Positions 27,778 through 38,538 of a stretch of DNA of 64,000 nucleotides are shown here, one piece after another (the first letter of the stretch is position 1; each line of letters starts with the position of its first letter). The notes under the pieces are model-generated. The model did no database searches, was not told the origin of the DNA, and saw only the letters and a list, made by a program, of their open reading frames with translations. This DNA comes from Arthrospira sp. PCC 9108 (GTDB lineage Bacteria; Cyanobacteriota; Cyanobacteriia; Cyanobacteriales; Microcoleaceae). The position numbers and the translations under genes are program-made. The stretch is taken from assembly GCA_016745315.1 (NCBI GenBank), contig CP066886.1, positions 4,774,501-4,838,500 on the forward strand, given 5' to 3'.

Positions 27778-28299
27778 TTAGAAGTAAACATCAATATCAC
27801 TGCGGCCTGTTGTTTTCAGCCAGTTTTGAGCTTCAATGTAGTTATTAGGAGCGAGACGAATAGCCCGTTTCCAGTATTCTGCGGCTTCCCGATAGGCTTG
27901 TTCTGCGGCATCGGGATCTCCGGCTTCTTTGGCGCGATCGCCGCGATAGTGGAAAATAACAGCAATATTATTGAGAGCCTGGGGAAGGCGGGGGTTGAGT
28001 TCAATTGCTTGATGGTAATAATCTAGAGCTTGGTCATGTTCGCCGTTGCTGGTATGAATCAAACCAATGTTATAGAGGATATAACTGCGATCGTTAGGAT
28101 CTTGTTCAAGTTTGAGAGCCTCATAATAGTTTTCGAGAGCTTCTGCATATTCTCCATCAGCTTGAGCCGACATTCCATCGCGATAGTAGGCGAAGGCTTC
28201 TTTTGCCTCCCGGCTGGTAGGTAGCATTTTCAGAAGCATATCAGCCGCGACCGTAAAAGTCTTATCAATGAAATTATCGTTACGTTGAGTTCTGGGCAT
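27778..28299 (-). CDS. ycf3: Photosystem I assembly protein Ycf3
   Basis: A 173-residue TPR protein from the ATG at 28299 (MPRTQRNDNFIDKTFTVAAD, the standard start; an upstream in-frame codon at 28317 is less likely). Three tetratricopeptide repeats are visible (AFAYYRDGMSAQADGEYAEA, YNIGLIHTSNGEHDQALDYY, LNNIAVIFHYRGDRAKEAG). Ycf3 is a thylakoid chaperone that recruits PsaA/PsaB during photosystem I assembly. It sits upstream of gatC. Its upstream region is separated from intron F by about 115 bp, so its promoter region may be intact. Confidence 0.95.
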   Translation of the reverse strand: MPRTQRNDNFIDKTFTVAADMLLKMLPTSREAKEAFAYYRDGMSAQADGEYAEALENYYEALKLEQDPNDRSYILYNIGLIHTSNGEHDQALDYYHQAIELNPRLPQALNNIAVIFHYRGDRAKEAGDPDAAEQAYREAAEYWKRAIRLAPNNYIEAQNWLKTTGRSDIDVYF

Positions 28300-28518
28300 A
28301 TTATTAGGAATCTCCACAGTAGGGGGGCGATCGCTTGGAGTTACCGCATCAGGGGCAAAACCAATATTAAGTTTACACCTTCGTTAATTGCTAGAGCAAT
28401 CTAACCGGGTATTCTATTAGGGGTCGAGATAGACCTCACGGTCTACCCCTCCCATTCAGCAGCAGAACCGTACATGAGACTTTCACCTCATACGGCTCCT
28501 AGTTTGACCGTCTCCTTG

Positions 28519-30337
28519 TTAAGAGTACAGCAACATCTCTTCATCAAGAGCTGTCTTATCATCGTGACAATGGCGATGTAATAGTTGAAGATTCTTGTAT
28601 TCATCCTTTCCGCTTTGGCTTCTAGGTACAACGTGGTCTACTTCAATTAAGTCTGATGGGGTAAAGTATTGCCCACACCAGGTACATCTGCCTTTTTGTT
28701 TTTTGAGTAGTTTTGCTACCCTATTTGACGTGTCGATTGCTTGTCCTTTCCTGGTTGCCCAGTAAGTCCAATTTCCGTCGTATGGTGTTGCGTCAGGGGG
28801 TATTAAGGTATGTCTGACAATTGGAGTCCAGTTGTGTTTATATAGATGTAACCCATCTCTGGTTTGGAACAACCAAGTTTCATGTCTTTCTTTACCATTG
28901 CTAAGTTTAATTGTTCTATGTCTGAAATAATTTCTTAGCTTTTCGTGACTTGCCATTCCGCATCTTGATACTGTCCATGCCCGTAACATTTGCCAGATTG
29001 TCTTATCTAGTTTAGTGAAGGTCTCTGTTGAGACTACCGCTGAGTAGTAGTTTGACCATCCCCTAATAATTGGGTTTAGTTTGTTAATCATGGCTGATTG
29101 AGGTGCTGTTTTATGTTGTTTAATTACACCTTTTATCGCTTCTGTGTGGGCAACTGCTTTTTGGCTGGGTTTTATGTGGGTTTTATGTCCGATTAATCGG
29201 CTCTTACGTCCCCCTGTTTTTCCAGTTTTATATTTTCCTACTGGGTATTGCCTGATATTGAATCCGAGGAAATCAAACCCAGGTTCTTCTGTTTTGCCAT
29301 TATACTCAATAGGTTTGAGTGTGTGACAGATTCGAGTCTTTTCAGGTTTTATTTCTAGTCCTACAGGTTTTAGCCATTCAGAAATAGCAGTTTTGCACTG
29401 TTCAATGATTCTTAGGTCTTTGGAGATGACCACAAAATCATCGGCATATCTTATAAGGTTCACCTGAGTGGTTGTGCCTTTATTTGGATACATTCCTTTA
29501 ACTAGCCTTTCCATTCCCAACAGTGCGATGTTGGCGAGTATTGGACTTATTACCCCTCCTTGAGGTGTCCCGGCTTCTGTATCCTCAAATACACCTTTAT
29601 CTAGCACTCCCGCTTTGAGCCATTGTTTCAGGTCTCTTTTTAGGCTGCTTGGACAATGAATTTTGGACAGTAGGTTATCATGGTTTATTCGGTCAAAACA
29701 TTTTGCTATGTCCGCATCCAGTATGTAATAACCTCCTTTGTTTATACTTTGGTAGATTCTGGATATTGCGTCGTGGGCTGACCGTCCTGGACGGAACCCA
29801 TAGCTTGTGCCTTCAAATCTCGATTCCCATTCAGGTTCGAGAGCCGATTTAACCAAGGCTTGCCTTGCTCTATCTTGGATTATGGGTATTCCTAGCGGGC
29901 GCTTTTCATCCCTACCAGGTTTTGGAATCCAAACCCGTCACAGTGGTTTTGCTTTGAGTTTTCCCTTAATGTTTTTGGCTAGTTCAAACCTTTGTCTTGG
30001 AGAGATTACTCTTACTCCATCAACACCGGCTGTCTTCTTGCCTTGACCCGCTTGGGGGGGCGGGTTTATTAAGCTGACTGTTGGGAAGCATGGCTGACCG
30101 TGGAACCCGCCCCTACAGTCGCACTGCTAAGAGCCGAGCATAGTATGATTTCACCAATAGACGTTGCCACCTTCTGGCTTTTGCATCTTGTCCCGATTTA
30201 GCTGCTTGAAATATACTCTTTTGGAGCTTGAAAACTTTCCGTTGAACCTTAGTCCATGGGATTGCCTTCCATGCGTTGTTCGTAGTCTTGATTGGTTTTG
30301 ATTTCCCAAATCCTTTCTTTAAACTCGCTATCGCCAT
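28519..30337 (-). pseudogene. Group II intron-encoded RT/maturase with HNH domain (intron F), interrupted
   Basis: The N-terminal piece (30337-30113, MAIASLKKGFGKSKPIK to LLAVRL) ends at the palindromic element. The rest reads GKKTAGVDGVRVISPRQRF, then a TGA in KPL*RVWIPKPG near 29940. From 29856 the frame is open for 445 codons: DADIAKCFDRINHDNLLS (intact motif A), IRYADDFVVIS, GWSNYYS and the HNH (CTWCGQYFTPSDL, EVDHVVPRSQSGKDEY). If the TGA and the palindrome could be bypassed this would be an active enzyme, and it is the best local candidate for the protein that moved the other copies. Confidence 0.82.
30057..30113 (-). repeat. Palindromic insertion in the RT ORF (copy 3 of 3)
   Basis: Stem GGGGCGGGTT (30057-30066) and AACCCGCCCC (30104-30113), at the same point of the RT gene as in introns A and B. 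Confidence 0.75.
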
Positions 30338-31091
30338 TTGTACACCTACTTGACTCTATTTCTTTACAATCAAACCGTGACCCGTTAGCATATCCCTACC
30401 ATTACAGTTGGGCGTTGGCTTCTGGTCACATCTCGCATCCTCAAAGACTTGCGGTTACACTTATCCCTACTGATATCTCGACCAGATAATCAGAGTCTAG
30501 GAGGACTTAAAACGTTCCGTTTATATGGGCATTCCATCTTTAGATTTGTCCTATCCACCGGGGTACTTTTAAAGGTCTATGTAGGTAGTATAGTAAAGCT
30601 CCTACTTTTCCCCTTGCTCTTTTGAACGCAGCATATCAACCTGTTTCGCTGCTCAGTAATGACGATGGTTCAAGCCGGACATTCGGTTTTCCCTAATCAT
30701 GGATGGTTGGCAGTGGTCTCGGTTCTGGTATTAGGTTATACCTTGGAGCCTTCCGTTCCCCGCTTCAATCCTGGGGTTGTGATTCCCAAAACTGGGGGTG
30801 GCTATCGCCGTTACCCTGACTTCCTAACTTTACTTATCCATTTCTGGGCTTACTATAAGTAATTTGTATGAGTTAGTTCGTTTTGACCTGGGGTTCCCTG
30901 CCTTATTTGGTATATTTCTATACCGAATGTTGGGACATATAAACAGTTATGAGGATGGTCAGGAGTGCGCTCCTTATATTCAACCAAGGGGTTGAAGTCC
31001 CCACCAGGCGGTTATTTCAGGTATTTCAACCCTATTTCATGCCTGAACGTCTCGCACTGCTTCTCTTTACTGTAGCAATGATTGCCTTGCG

Positions 31092-31205
31092 ATGCAGCCT
31101 ACACCCATTCGCTTCCAGATCCTTGAGTTACTGGCCCAAATTCATCTTGTCTGCGGGGTGGCGGGAACCGTTTTATATTCCCAAGGTATGGCGGTGGGGG
31201 TTTAA
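31092..31205 (+). other. Short ORF (37 codons) beside intron F, doubtful
   Basis: An ATG at 31092 gives MQPTPIRFQILELLAQIHLV and a hydrophobic run up to a stop at 31205. Another 20 or so codons in the same frame follow the stop (SGSQKLNLRQQGENRQNP). It may be the worn remains of a longer gene. Confidence 0.25.
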
Positions 31206-31258
31206 TCCGGTTCCCAGAAACTGAATTTACGACAACAGGGAGAAAATCGCCAAAATCC

Positions 31259-31669
31259 CTACGAGTCTGGATTGGCTCGTTTCAACAAATCAGAGCGAAT
31301 TAAACCACCCATCCAAGTCCAGTTTGTGCGTTCTTCTTTTGGTATAAAATGAGCCATGACAGTATCTGGACTACTTTGATAGAAAGTCTTAATTTCTGCC
31401 CGTGCCCACAGTCCCCAAGGCGCTCTGACCAGAATATGATCTCCGACCACAAACACCTCACCCTCAGAATTTTCAGCCTGGGGAAGTTTCACCGCCACTT
31501 TCGGCTTATGTTTAATGGGTTTTGAAGGTTTCACGGTGCGACTAGGAATGTGTTTGACAGTCCCAGTAGACCGAGAATGTTCTTGGGTGTTGGTAGTGGG
31601 CGATTCGGAACTAGGCTCAGGGGGTTTGTTTGGTCTAGTAACTGCTAAAATTTTGTGATTGCTATTCAT
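31259..31669 (-). CDS. Hypothetical protein with disordered N-terminus
   Basis: A 136-residue protein from the ATG at 31669, preceded by AGGAG. About 70 residues of low-complexity P/S/T/K sequence precede a compact C-terminal domain (VFVVGDHILVRAPWGLWARA, then HFIPKEERTNWTWMGGLIRS). The C-terminal part may be a small beta-barrel of SH3/KOW type, but that is a guess. It is leftward, next to the end of the interrupted hybrid kinase. Confidence 0.6.
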   Translation of the reverse strand: MNSNHKILAVTRPNKPPEPSSESPTTNTQEHSRSTGTVKHIPSRTVKPSKPIKHKPKVAVKLPQAENSEGEVFVVGDHILVRAPWGLWARAEIKTFYQSSPDTVMAHFIPKEERTNWTWMGGLIRSDLLKRANPDS

Positions 31670-31763
31670 TGACACTCCTGGATGCTACATCTCACCATAT
31701 CCTTTGTTCCTATTTTGGCATCCTTGTTCCGCAAATCCAAGATGATATTTGGAACTTAACCGC

Positions 31764-34700
31764 TCAAAGATCTGGGTTTCCGGTAATAAAAGCCAAAATT
31801 CGGTCAAATTCAAAATTATCAGCGTTATGGTCGAAAGGGAAGTCACCTTCCCCAACTCCAATTCCAAACCGTACTTGAGACTTTCACCTCATACGGCTCC
31901 TGATGTAGATACCCCTTTTGACATCGGGAACAGGGCAACAACTCCCTGCTTTGTGACTTCAACTTTTGGAGCTAAATACAACATCGTAGTCTTTAAACTC
32001 GCTCTCGTCATAAACACTCTTATTTGTCGCAGTCTCTATATCCACACCGTGACTAGTGGGCATATCCTAACCATTACAGTTAGGCATTAGCTTTCAGTCA
32101 CATCCTTTCCCCTTAAAGGCATACGCTTACACTTTTCACTACTGTGCAGTTACATCCTGCTGAGAACCTATGAGGGGTTTAAACGTTCCGTTTATACGGG
32201 CATTCCATCTTTAGACTTGTCCTGTCCACCGGGGTAATTTTAAAGGTCTGTGTAGGTAGTGGATGAAAACTCCTACTTTTCCCCTTGCTCTTTTGAGCGC
32301 AGCGTATCAACCTATTTCGCTACTTAATAATTACGATGGTTCAAGCCGGAACATTCAGATTTCCTTAGTCATGGATGGTTGGCAGTGGTCGGATTATTGG
32401 GAATAGGTTTCCCTCACGCCTTCCGTTCCCCGCTTCAATCTGACGGGTTGTGATTCCTCAAACTGGGGGTGGCTATCGCCGTTACTCTCAACGCCCTGAT
32501 TTCTCAGTTGGTTTATGACCTTGAGTCCCCTGCCTTGCTTAGATTTCTCCAAGCGTCGGGACATATAAACAGTTATGGGATGGTCAGGGGTGCGAATCCC
32601 TTATATTCCACCAAGGGGTGCAAGTCCCACTAGGAGGTTATTTCAGGCATTGCAGCCTTATTTGACTCCTAAACGTCTCGCACCCATCCCTTTAATAAAT
32701 CAGCCAAAGCGCCATGATACTCTGGAATTTCAGCAATCAAGGCTAGAATTTCCGGTTCGTTGGTACACAAAACGGCTTGATGTAGTTGCTCTATCCAAGT
32801 CGTCGGCATCACTTGCAGGGAGTCCCTGTCAAGGGGGACAGCAGGCTGGTTTTGCAGATCGGAAGTTAATGATACATCCTCTACAGGACTTCCTTCGTAT
32901 AGATAGCGCACTCCTAAGTATTGATCCATCTTATCAAAAATCACTGCTTTTCGAAAGGGTTTACTGACAAAATCATCACAACCCATAGCTAAAATTGGCG
33001 ATCGCTCCTCTTCAAAAGCATCAGCTGTCAGAGCGATAATGATAGGGGCGCGATGTGGTGGTATGGTTTCTTTAATGTGTTTAGTAGCTTCCAAACCATC
33101 CATAACTGGCATTCTCATATCCATCCAGACCCAATCAGGTTGCCACTTAGCGCACATTGTAATCGCTTCTAAGCCATTTTCAGCCGCCTGCACCTCAAAA
33201 CCCACCTTAGACAGTAAACAGACCAGTACCTGGCGATTTTCTTGGGCATCTTCTACCACCAAAATCCGATAAGATGGTTGTCCGTCAGCTAAAGCAATCA
33301 CCCGTTTTTGGATAGATTGAGCCGGGATTTCTTGAGGGTCTGCTGCTTGTACGACAATGGGAAATTTGACTATTGTACCCTTTCCCACCTGGCTGATAAT
33401 ATCAATTTCGCCGCCCATAATTTGTACAAATTTCTGGCTAATTGGTCATCCTAAACCCGTCCATTCATTAGACTTACGACCCGTTTCAGTTTGCCCAAAT
33501 GGTTTAAATAGCATATCAATTTCATCGGGAGCAATTCCTGGTCCGGTATCTTCCACCTCAAAACTGAGGATAGTTATATCGGGGGTTTCATAGTTCTGAG
33601 ACTGAACTCGCAGGGTAACTCATCCTGATTCCGTAAACTTAATGGCATTTCCCAATAAATTAATCAAAACTTTTCGCAGTTTATTTTCCTCTTTAACATA
33701 GGTAACAAAATTATTATGCACCTAAAACTCTAGTTTTAAGCCATTATTTTTACTTCTTAAATCCAGTATTTTGTGTAAGTTTTTCAGAAGATAGTAAAGG
33801 TCAAAACTGATTTGATTAAACGTAATGCGACCCCCTTCAATTTTCGACATTTCTAGGACATCGTTAATCAGTTCTAATAGATGCTCTCACGAACGACCAA
33901 TAATTTTGATATATTCCTGTTGGGCTAAATTTAACTGTTCATCCCTAGCCAGAATTTGGGTAAAGCCTAAGATAGCATTTAAAGGAGTGCGTAACTCATG
34001 ACTCATTTTGGTGAGAAATTCACTTTTAGCTCGATTAGCTGCATCAGAGGTTTCTTTGGCTTTATGTAACTGTTTCATCAGTTCTACTTGTTGGAAAGCG
34101 ACACCTAATTGATTGGCAATTTGAGCTAATATACTCACTTCTCGATGCCTCCACTCTCTGGGGAAATTGTGTTGATAGGCGGCAATCATTCCCCATTGAG
34201 TTTCCCATAAAAATACGGGAGTAATCATATAGGATCTAATCATAAATTCATCGATGAGGACTCGATGAGAATCGGAAAGGGGAGATTTGTAAATATCATC
34301 AACCGTCTGTTGATGGTAAATTTGATTGATATTTCCCTGACTCTCCTGTAAATGTAAATAAAACCAAGTATTAGGGTCAGTTAGATTGAGAAACTGGGGA
34401 CAGTTTGGCGCGACGGACTCAAACAAAAACTTGCCTTTTCCTTGGGGTAAAAGTCGGTAAACTACAACGCGATCGCATCTGAGAATTTGGCGCACAGCTT
34501 GAGCAGTAGCCCTAAAAATCATATCCATATCCAGAGTTTGGCGTATGGTTTCAATTAACCTGGATAAAGCCCTTTCCTGTTGAGCGGCTTTGGTTTGTTC
34601 TGTGGATTCTTTCTGCGCCTGGGTGAGCAATTATGCTTGTGGCAAAGCCACCCCCAATTGTAGGGCTATTTTCTGTACAAATTCGACCTCATAACTTTTC

Positions 34701-35614
34701 CAATTGCGAGAATATGAGCATTGATGAATACATAGTAAACCCCAGAGATGGCTCCCTTTTTGCCGGGAAATTACCAAATTTGCTCTCACCTAAAACTTAG
34801 CCAAAAGTTGAATATAGCAAGGGTATAAATTTGCTTCATAAATATCAGCAATGGATTGAATGCGGGAGTTTTTGTATTCCTCCACAAATGAATTGGCGAA
34901 ACAAGAATCATGAACTTGCCAATTTAAAGCTGATTCAAACTCAGGTCAAACATCTTCCGAGACAAAATTACCATCCCGGTAATTAGAGAGGGGATGAAAG
35001 CTAAATATAGCCACTCTGTCGGCGTTCAAAAGTTGGCGGACTTCGGCGGTAGCTGTAGCAAAAATTGTGTTAATATCTAAGGTGCGCCTGATTTTATCAA
35101 TCACTTAGGCTAAGGCTCGTTCTCGTTGGGCTTCCCTGGCTAAGTGTTCGGCTTGGCGACGTATTTGAGTTTTGACTCGCACTAGGACTTCTTCTACCTG
35201 AAAAGGCTTAGTAATATAATCTACTCCACCTATAGTAAAAGCCTTGACTTGATCAGGAAGTTCATCTAAAGCGCTCATAAAAATCACCGGAATTTCTGCC
35301 GTAATTTCATCAGCTTTCAGTTGCAAACAAACCTCATAACCGTCCATATCAGGCATTTTGATATCTAGTAGCACCAAATCAGGAGGTGACGCTTTAGCCG
35401 TAATCAAGGCCATTTTTCCTTTGGTCACTCTCCTGACATTGTAGCCCTGCTCCGTCAACATTTGGGAAAGCAGTCGCAAGTTATCCGGTTTATCGTCAAC
35501 CAGTAAAATATTGCCAAATTGGGATGTGTTTGGGGGCCGCATCATTAGCGTGTCGGTAAACCGGATAGCTAGAATAGGTAGCCAATAGTCAAGGGAATTG
35601 ACAAAATACCTCAA
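31764..35614 (-). pseudogene. Hybrid histidine kinase (REC-GAF-GAF-HisKA-HATPase-REC) with eight in-frame stops and a group II intron
   Basis: One frame runs leftward from about 35614 to 32684 and resumes after intron I at 31823-31764. Order: REC (NILLVDDKPDNLRLLSQML, DLVLLDIKMPDMDGYE, KPFQVEEVL), GAF-like region, second GAF (DRVVVYRLLPQGKGKF), H-box SHELRTPLNAILGFTQIL, ATPase G-boxes (GLG*PIS, MGGEI), second REC (DWVWMDMRMPVMDGLEATK) and a tail. Stops lie at 35107, 34948, 34792, 34633, 33889, 33724, 33622 and 33448 (first base of each codon): two TAA, two TAG, four TGA. No indel is needed. The product should be dead unless stops are read through. The start could also be the ATG at 35542. Confidence 0.8.
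31824..32683 (-). mobile_element. Group II intron I (ORF-less), in sense orientation in the hybrid kinase gene
   Basis: The 5' end is GTGCGAGACGTTTAGGAGTC at 32683; the 3' end is CGACCATAAC at 31824 (860 nt). Joining the flanks gives KGW/ADNFEFDRILAFITGNP and a stop, an in-frame ordinary C-terminus for this kinase class, so the boundaries are well supported. Transcription of the kinase would produce a spliceable RNA, with RT/maturase help from elsewhere. Confidence 0.88.
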
Positions 35615-35619
35615 AAGCG

Positions 35620-35905
35620 AGGGAAGTTGATATTTTCCCCCAATGGTTGCCTTGAGAGCAACCCTACCATTTACCTAGAAGGTAAGCAGGAGGGCTGTCT
35701 TGTTTATAGATATCCCGCCGGGTGAGGTGGGATGTCTCCCAGTTTCCTAGTTTACCATAATTGCTGTCCAGGGATAATTTTGGATAACCGCTCCTGTAGC
35801 GGGGTTGGTGCTGGTCGTTCACAGAGATGTCATATCAATGCTACAACTTCGCCAAATCTCTCATTTAATCTAAGAACTATCAAGCGATTAATGGGAGTGT
35901 TAACG
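35620..35905 (+). other. Intergenic region upstream of the HtrA gene
   Basis: Two small hairpins (GGTTGC/GCAACC near 35645-35663 and ATCCCGCC/GGTGGGAT near 35712-35733) lie between the divergent kinase and protease genes. An in-frame extension of the protease to 35732 exists but is not expected to be coding. Confidence 0.4.
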
Positions 35906-37126
35906 ATGCAAGATTCTCTAAAATCCTCTGTGCGTCCTATTCAGCCTGTGGCTTATTTATCGATGCTTTTGTTGGGTGCGGGGCTTACTTTTGGTGTTGT
36001 TTCCCTTACTCCTAATGCTGGTTCTTCCCGTGAGAGTACCGGTGAAACTAACAGTGGAGTGGCAGATATGAACCCTGGGATGGTTTCTCCGGGTCACGTT
36101 TTGGCACAAAATCCTAATGTAGTCAGTGCTGTGGTGGAGCGGGTGGGAGCAGCAGTGGTTCAAATTGATACAGCCAGAACTGTAGAAACTCAGGTTCCTG
36201 ATGTATTTAATGACCCGTTTTTCCGACGGTTTTTTGGCCAACGACTCCCTAGTGGTCCGGGGCGGCGAGTTGTTCAGGGTTCCGGTTCGGGTTTTATTGT
36301 GGGTTCTGATGGTCGGATTTTGACTAATGCTCATGTGGTCGAGGGAGCCACCCGAGTGCGGGTGACTTTGCGCGATGGTCGCCAGTTTGATGGGGAAGTG
36401 TTGGGAACTGACCCGGTGACTGATGTGGCTGTGGTGAAAATTCCGGCGCAAAATCTCCCGACTGTGAGTTTGGGTAATTCTGACCTATTGCGACCGGGAG
36501 AAATGGCGATCGCTATTGGTAATCCCCTAGGCTTAGAAAACACTGTCACCATGGGTATTATTAGTGCTACCGGTCGCTCTAGTGGCTCTATTGGCGCACC
36601 GGATAAACGGGTGAGTTTTATTCAAACTGATGCGGCGATTAATCCGGGTAATTCGGGGGGACCTTTACTTAATCAAAATGGTGAGGTCATTGGTATGAAC
36701 ACGGCTATTATCCAAGGCGCACAGGGTTTAGGTTTTGCTATTCCGATTAATCGGGTTGGGAATATCGCTGATCAAATTGTGGCTAATGGTCACGTTGATC
36801 ATCCATTTTTGGGTATTCAAATGGTGAGTTTAAACCCCGAAGTTAAGCAGAATATTAATAATGATCCCAACAGTGGTTTAAAGGTTGATACAGACCAAGG
36901 GGTGTTAGTTGTCCGTGTGGTTCCTAATTCTCCAGCCGCTCAGGCTGGACTCCGAGTGGGTGATGTGATTTCTCAAATTAATGGTCAAATCATTCGGGAC
37001 GCAGCGGAGGTTCAACAGTTGGTTGAACAAACGGGAGTAGGTCATCAATTACGATTGGAATTACGCCGCAATGGTCAAAGTCAAGGTTTCGCGGTTCGCA
37101 CCGGAACTTTGAGAGAACAAAGTTAG
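35906..37126 (+). CDS. HtrA/Deg-family serine protease with PDZ domain
   Basis: A 406-residue periplasmic or thylakoid-lumen protease of the HhoA/HhoB/HtrA group. The ATG at 35906 is chosen because GGGAG lies 10 bp upstream; an ATG at 35891 is possible. A signal-anchor (PVAYLSMLLLGAGLTFGVVS) starts the protein. The catalytic triad is visible: His in ILTNAHVVEG, Asp in TDVAVVKIP and Ser in NPGNSGGPLLN. One C-terminal PDZ domain (GVLVVRVVPNSPAAQAGLRV) follows. These proteases handle misfolded proteins under heat and light stress. Monocistronic, with a terminator hairpin about 75 bp downstream. Confidence 0.93.
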   Translation: MQDSLKSSVRPIQPVAYLSMLLLGAGLTFGVVSLTPNAGSSRESTGETNSGVADMNPGMVSPGHVLAQNPNVVSAVVERVGAAVVQIDTARTVETQVPDVFNDPFFRRFFGQRLPSGPGRRVVQGSGSGFIVGSDGRILTNAHVVEGATRVRVTLRDGRQFDGEVLGTDPVTDVAVVKIPAQNLPTVSLGNSDLLRPGEMAIAIGNPLGLENTVTMGIISATGRSSGSIGAPDKRVSFIQTDAAINPGNSGGPLLNQNGEVIGMNTAIIQGAQGLGFAIPINRVGNIADQIVANGHVDHPFLGIQMVSLNPEVKQNINNDPNSGLKVDTDQGVLVVRVVPNSPAAQAGLRVGDVISQINGQIIRDAAEVQQLVEQTGVGHQLRLELRRNGQSQGFAVRTGTLREQS

Positions 37127-37199
37127 GTTAAGTCGATATTATCAATTCTGACCAGAGACCAGGTATATCTGTGAAGATAAGGGGTGTCTTGTCTCTAAG

Positions 37200-37221
37200 A
37201 AAGAGGGAAATTTCCCTCTTT
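37200..37221 (+). terminator. HtrA gene terminator
   Basis: AAAGAGGGAAATTTCCCTCTTT is a self-complementary stem followed by TT. It lies about 75 bp past the protease stop. Confidence 0.65.
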
Positions 37222-37380
37222 TAATTATCTTGAGGGTGGACAGGCTCTTAAAAGCTGCTGGTAAGTCATCTCCATCGCCAGGATTTACCGGCAAATCACC
37301 CATCCAAAATACTGGTTAAAAATAGCCAATAATTACCCAACATAAACTCTGATAATTTGCATAAATTGACCTCGGATACC

Positions 37381-38538
37381 TCAAATTTTACCAGCATTTA
37401 AAATTTCTATGGCTGCCCGATCGCCTGCTCCTTTTACCCCCAATACCTGGCGCATTTGTCGATATTCAGTTAACATTTGTTCTCGTTTTGTGGAGTTAGG
37501 AAAAAGTTGGATAACCTGGTTAAAAATGGCTTCTGGTGTCACTTCATCTTGTAGCAATTCTGGCACAATTTCCTTCATTTGGACTAAATTGGGAGGAGCC
37601 ATAAAGGGGATGGAAAAATGGAGAAGGTGACGAGCGACCAAAGCGGTAATTTGACTCACTCGATAAACGACAACTTGGGGAACTTCCAGTAAAGCTAATT
37701 CAAGGTTAACGGTACCTGACTTGGCGATCGCCAAATCAGCGCCGGCTAGTACATCAGTTTTATTTTCTACTAAAGAAGCCCGGAGATTATATTGTAAAAT
37801 ACCCCGTTCAATATCTGCCCGATACTTTTCTAAAGATAATGGAATCCAAAAACGCACCAATGGAAACTGAGCCTGAAGAGTGGCGGCGGCTTGAAATATA
37901 ATGGGCATTAAATAGCGAATTTCCTGCTGTCGGGAAGCGGGAAGTAAGGCGATCGCTATTTCCTCAGTAGCAATACCCAAATTTTCCCGGGCTTGGTGGC
38001 GGCTGGGGTAGGCTGTAATCCGGTCAATAAGCGGATGCCCTACCCAGGTCACTTTCGCGCCTTTAGCGGCAAAATAGCGGGCTTCCTGGGGAAAAATGGC
38101 AAGGATGCGATCGCTAAAATTGACGATTTGATTAGTATTGCGCGATCCCATAGACCAAACCCACTCCTGGGGGGCAATATAATAGATAATGGGAATCTCC
38201 GGGAATCTGCCTTTAATGAGATTACCGATACCGATATTAGGTCCCATGTAATCAATTAAAATAGCGACATCGACAGGGTTTTCTTGCAGATAACGCCTGA
38301 CCCTAGCCTGCATTTGCAATGTAGGGATAAAATAGGGCAAAGACTCCCAAATTCCGACCGCACCAATAGCGGTAGTATCCCCCAACAATTGGGCTCCGGC
38401 GGCTGCGGTTTGCGGCCCTCCCAAAGCAGTAATTTCCAAGCTATAACCTTTAATTTCGGCTTGTCGGCGCAAGGCTGCTACCAATAGCGCCGCCTGCATA
38501 TCTCCTGAAACCTCCCCGGTGCTAATAAAAATCCTCAT
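37381..38538 (-). CDS. lpxB: Lipid-A-disaccharide synthase
   Basis: A 385-residue GT19 enzyme that joins UDP-2,3-diacylglucosamine and lipid X into the lipid A disaccharide at the inner membrane. Family marks are IFISTGEVSGDMQAALLVAAL at the start (cited in part), IDYMGPNIGIGN, YYIAPQEWVWS, KVTWVGHPLIDRI, LLPASRQQEI and DLAIAKSGTVNLELAL. Last gene of a four-gene cluster. Its ATG overlaps the lpxA stop by four bases (ATGA), implying translational coupling. Confidence 0.96.
   Translation of the reverse strand: MRIFISTGEVSGDMQAALLVAALRRQAEIKGYSLEITALGGPQTAAAGAQLLGDTTAIGAVGIWESLPYFIPTLQMQARVRRYLQENPVDVAILIDYMGPNIGIGNLIKGRFPEIPIIYYIAPQEWVWSMGSRNTNQIVNFSDRILAIFPQEARYFAAKGAKVTWVGHPLIDRITAYPSRHQARENLGIATEEIAIALLPASRQQEIRYLMPIIFQAAATLQAQFPLVRFWIPLSLEKYRADIERGILQYNLRASLVENKTDVLAGADLAIAKSGTVNLELALLEVPQVVVYRVSQITALVARHLLHFSIPFMAPPNLVQMKEIVPELLQDEVTPEAIFNQVIQLFPNSTKREQMLTEYRQMRQVLGVKGAGDRAAIEILNAGKI

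Larger units (their letters stand above)
28416..31057 (-). mobile_element. Group II intron F (RT-bearing, 2.6 kb)
   Basis: Leftward element. The 5' end is GTGCGAGACGTTCAGGC at 31057; the 3' end is CGACCCCTAAT at 28416. It has the domain I body, an RT N-terminal segment, the palindromic element, the RT/maturase/HNH, and domain V (GGAGCCGTATGAGGTG...) near 28500. It is the least damaged RT-bearing copy in the window and has no other intron inside it. It lies about 115 bp upstream of ycf3, in non-coding DNA as far as I can see. Confidence 0.85.
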
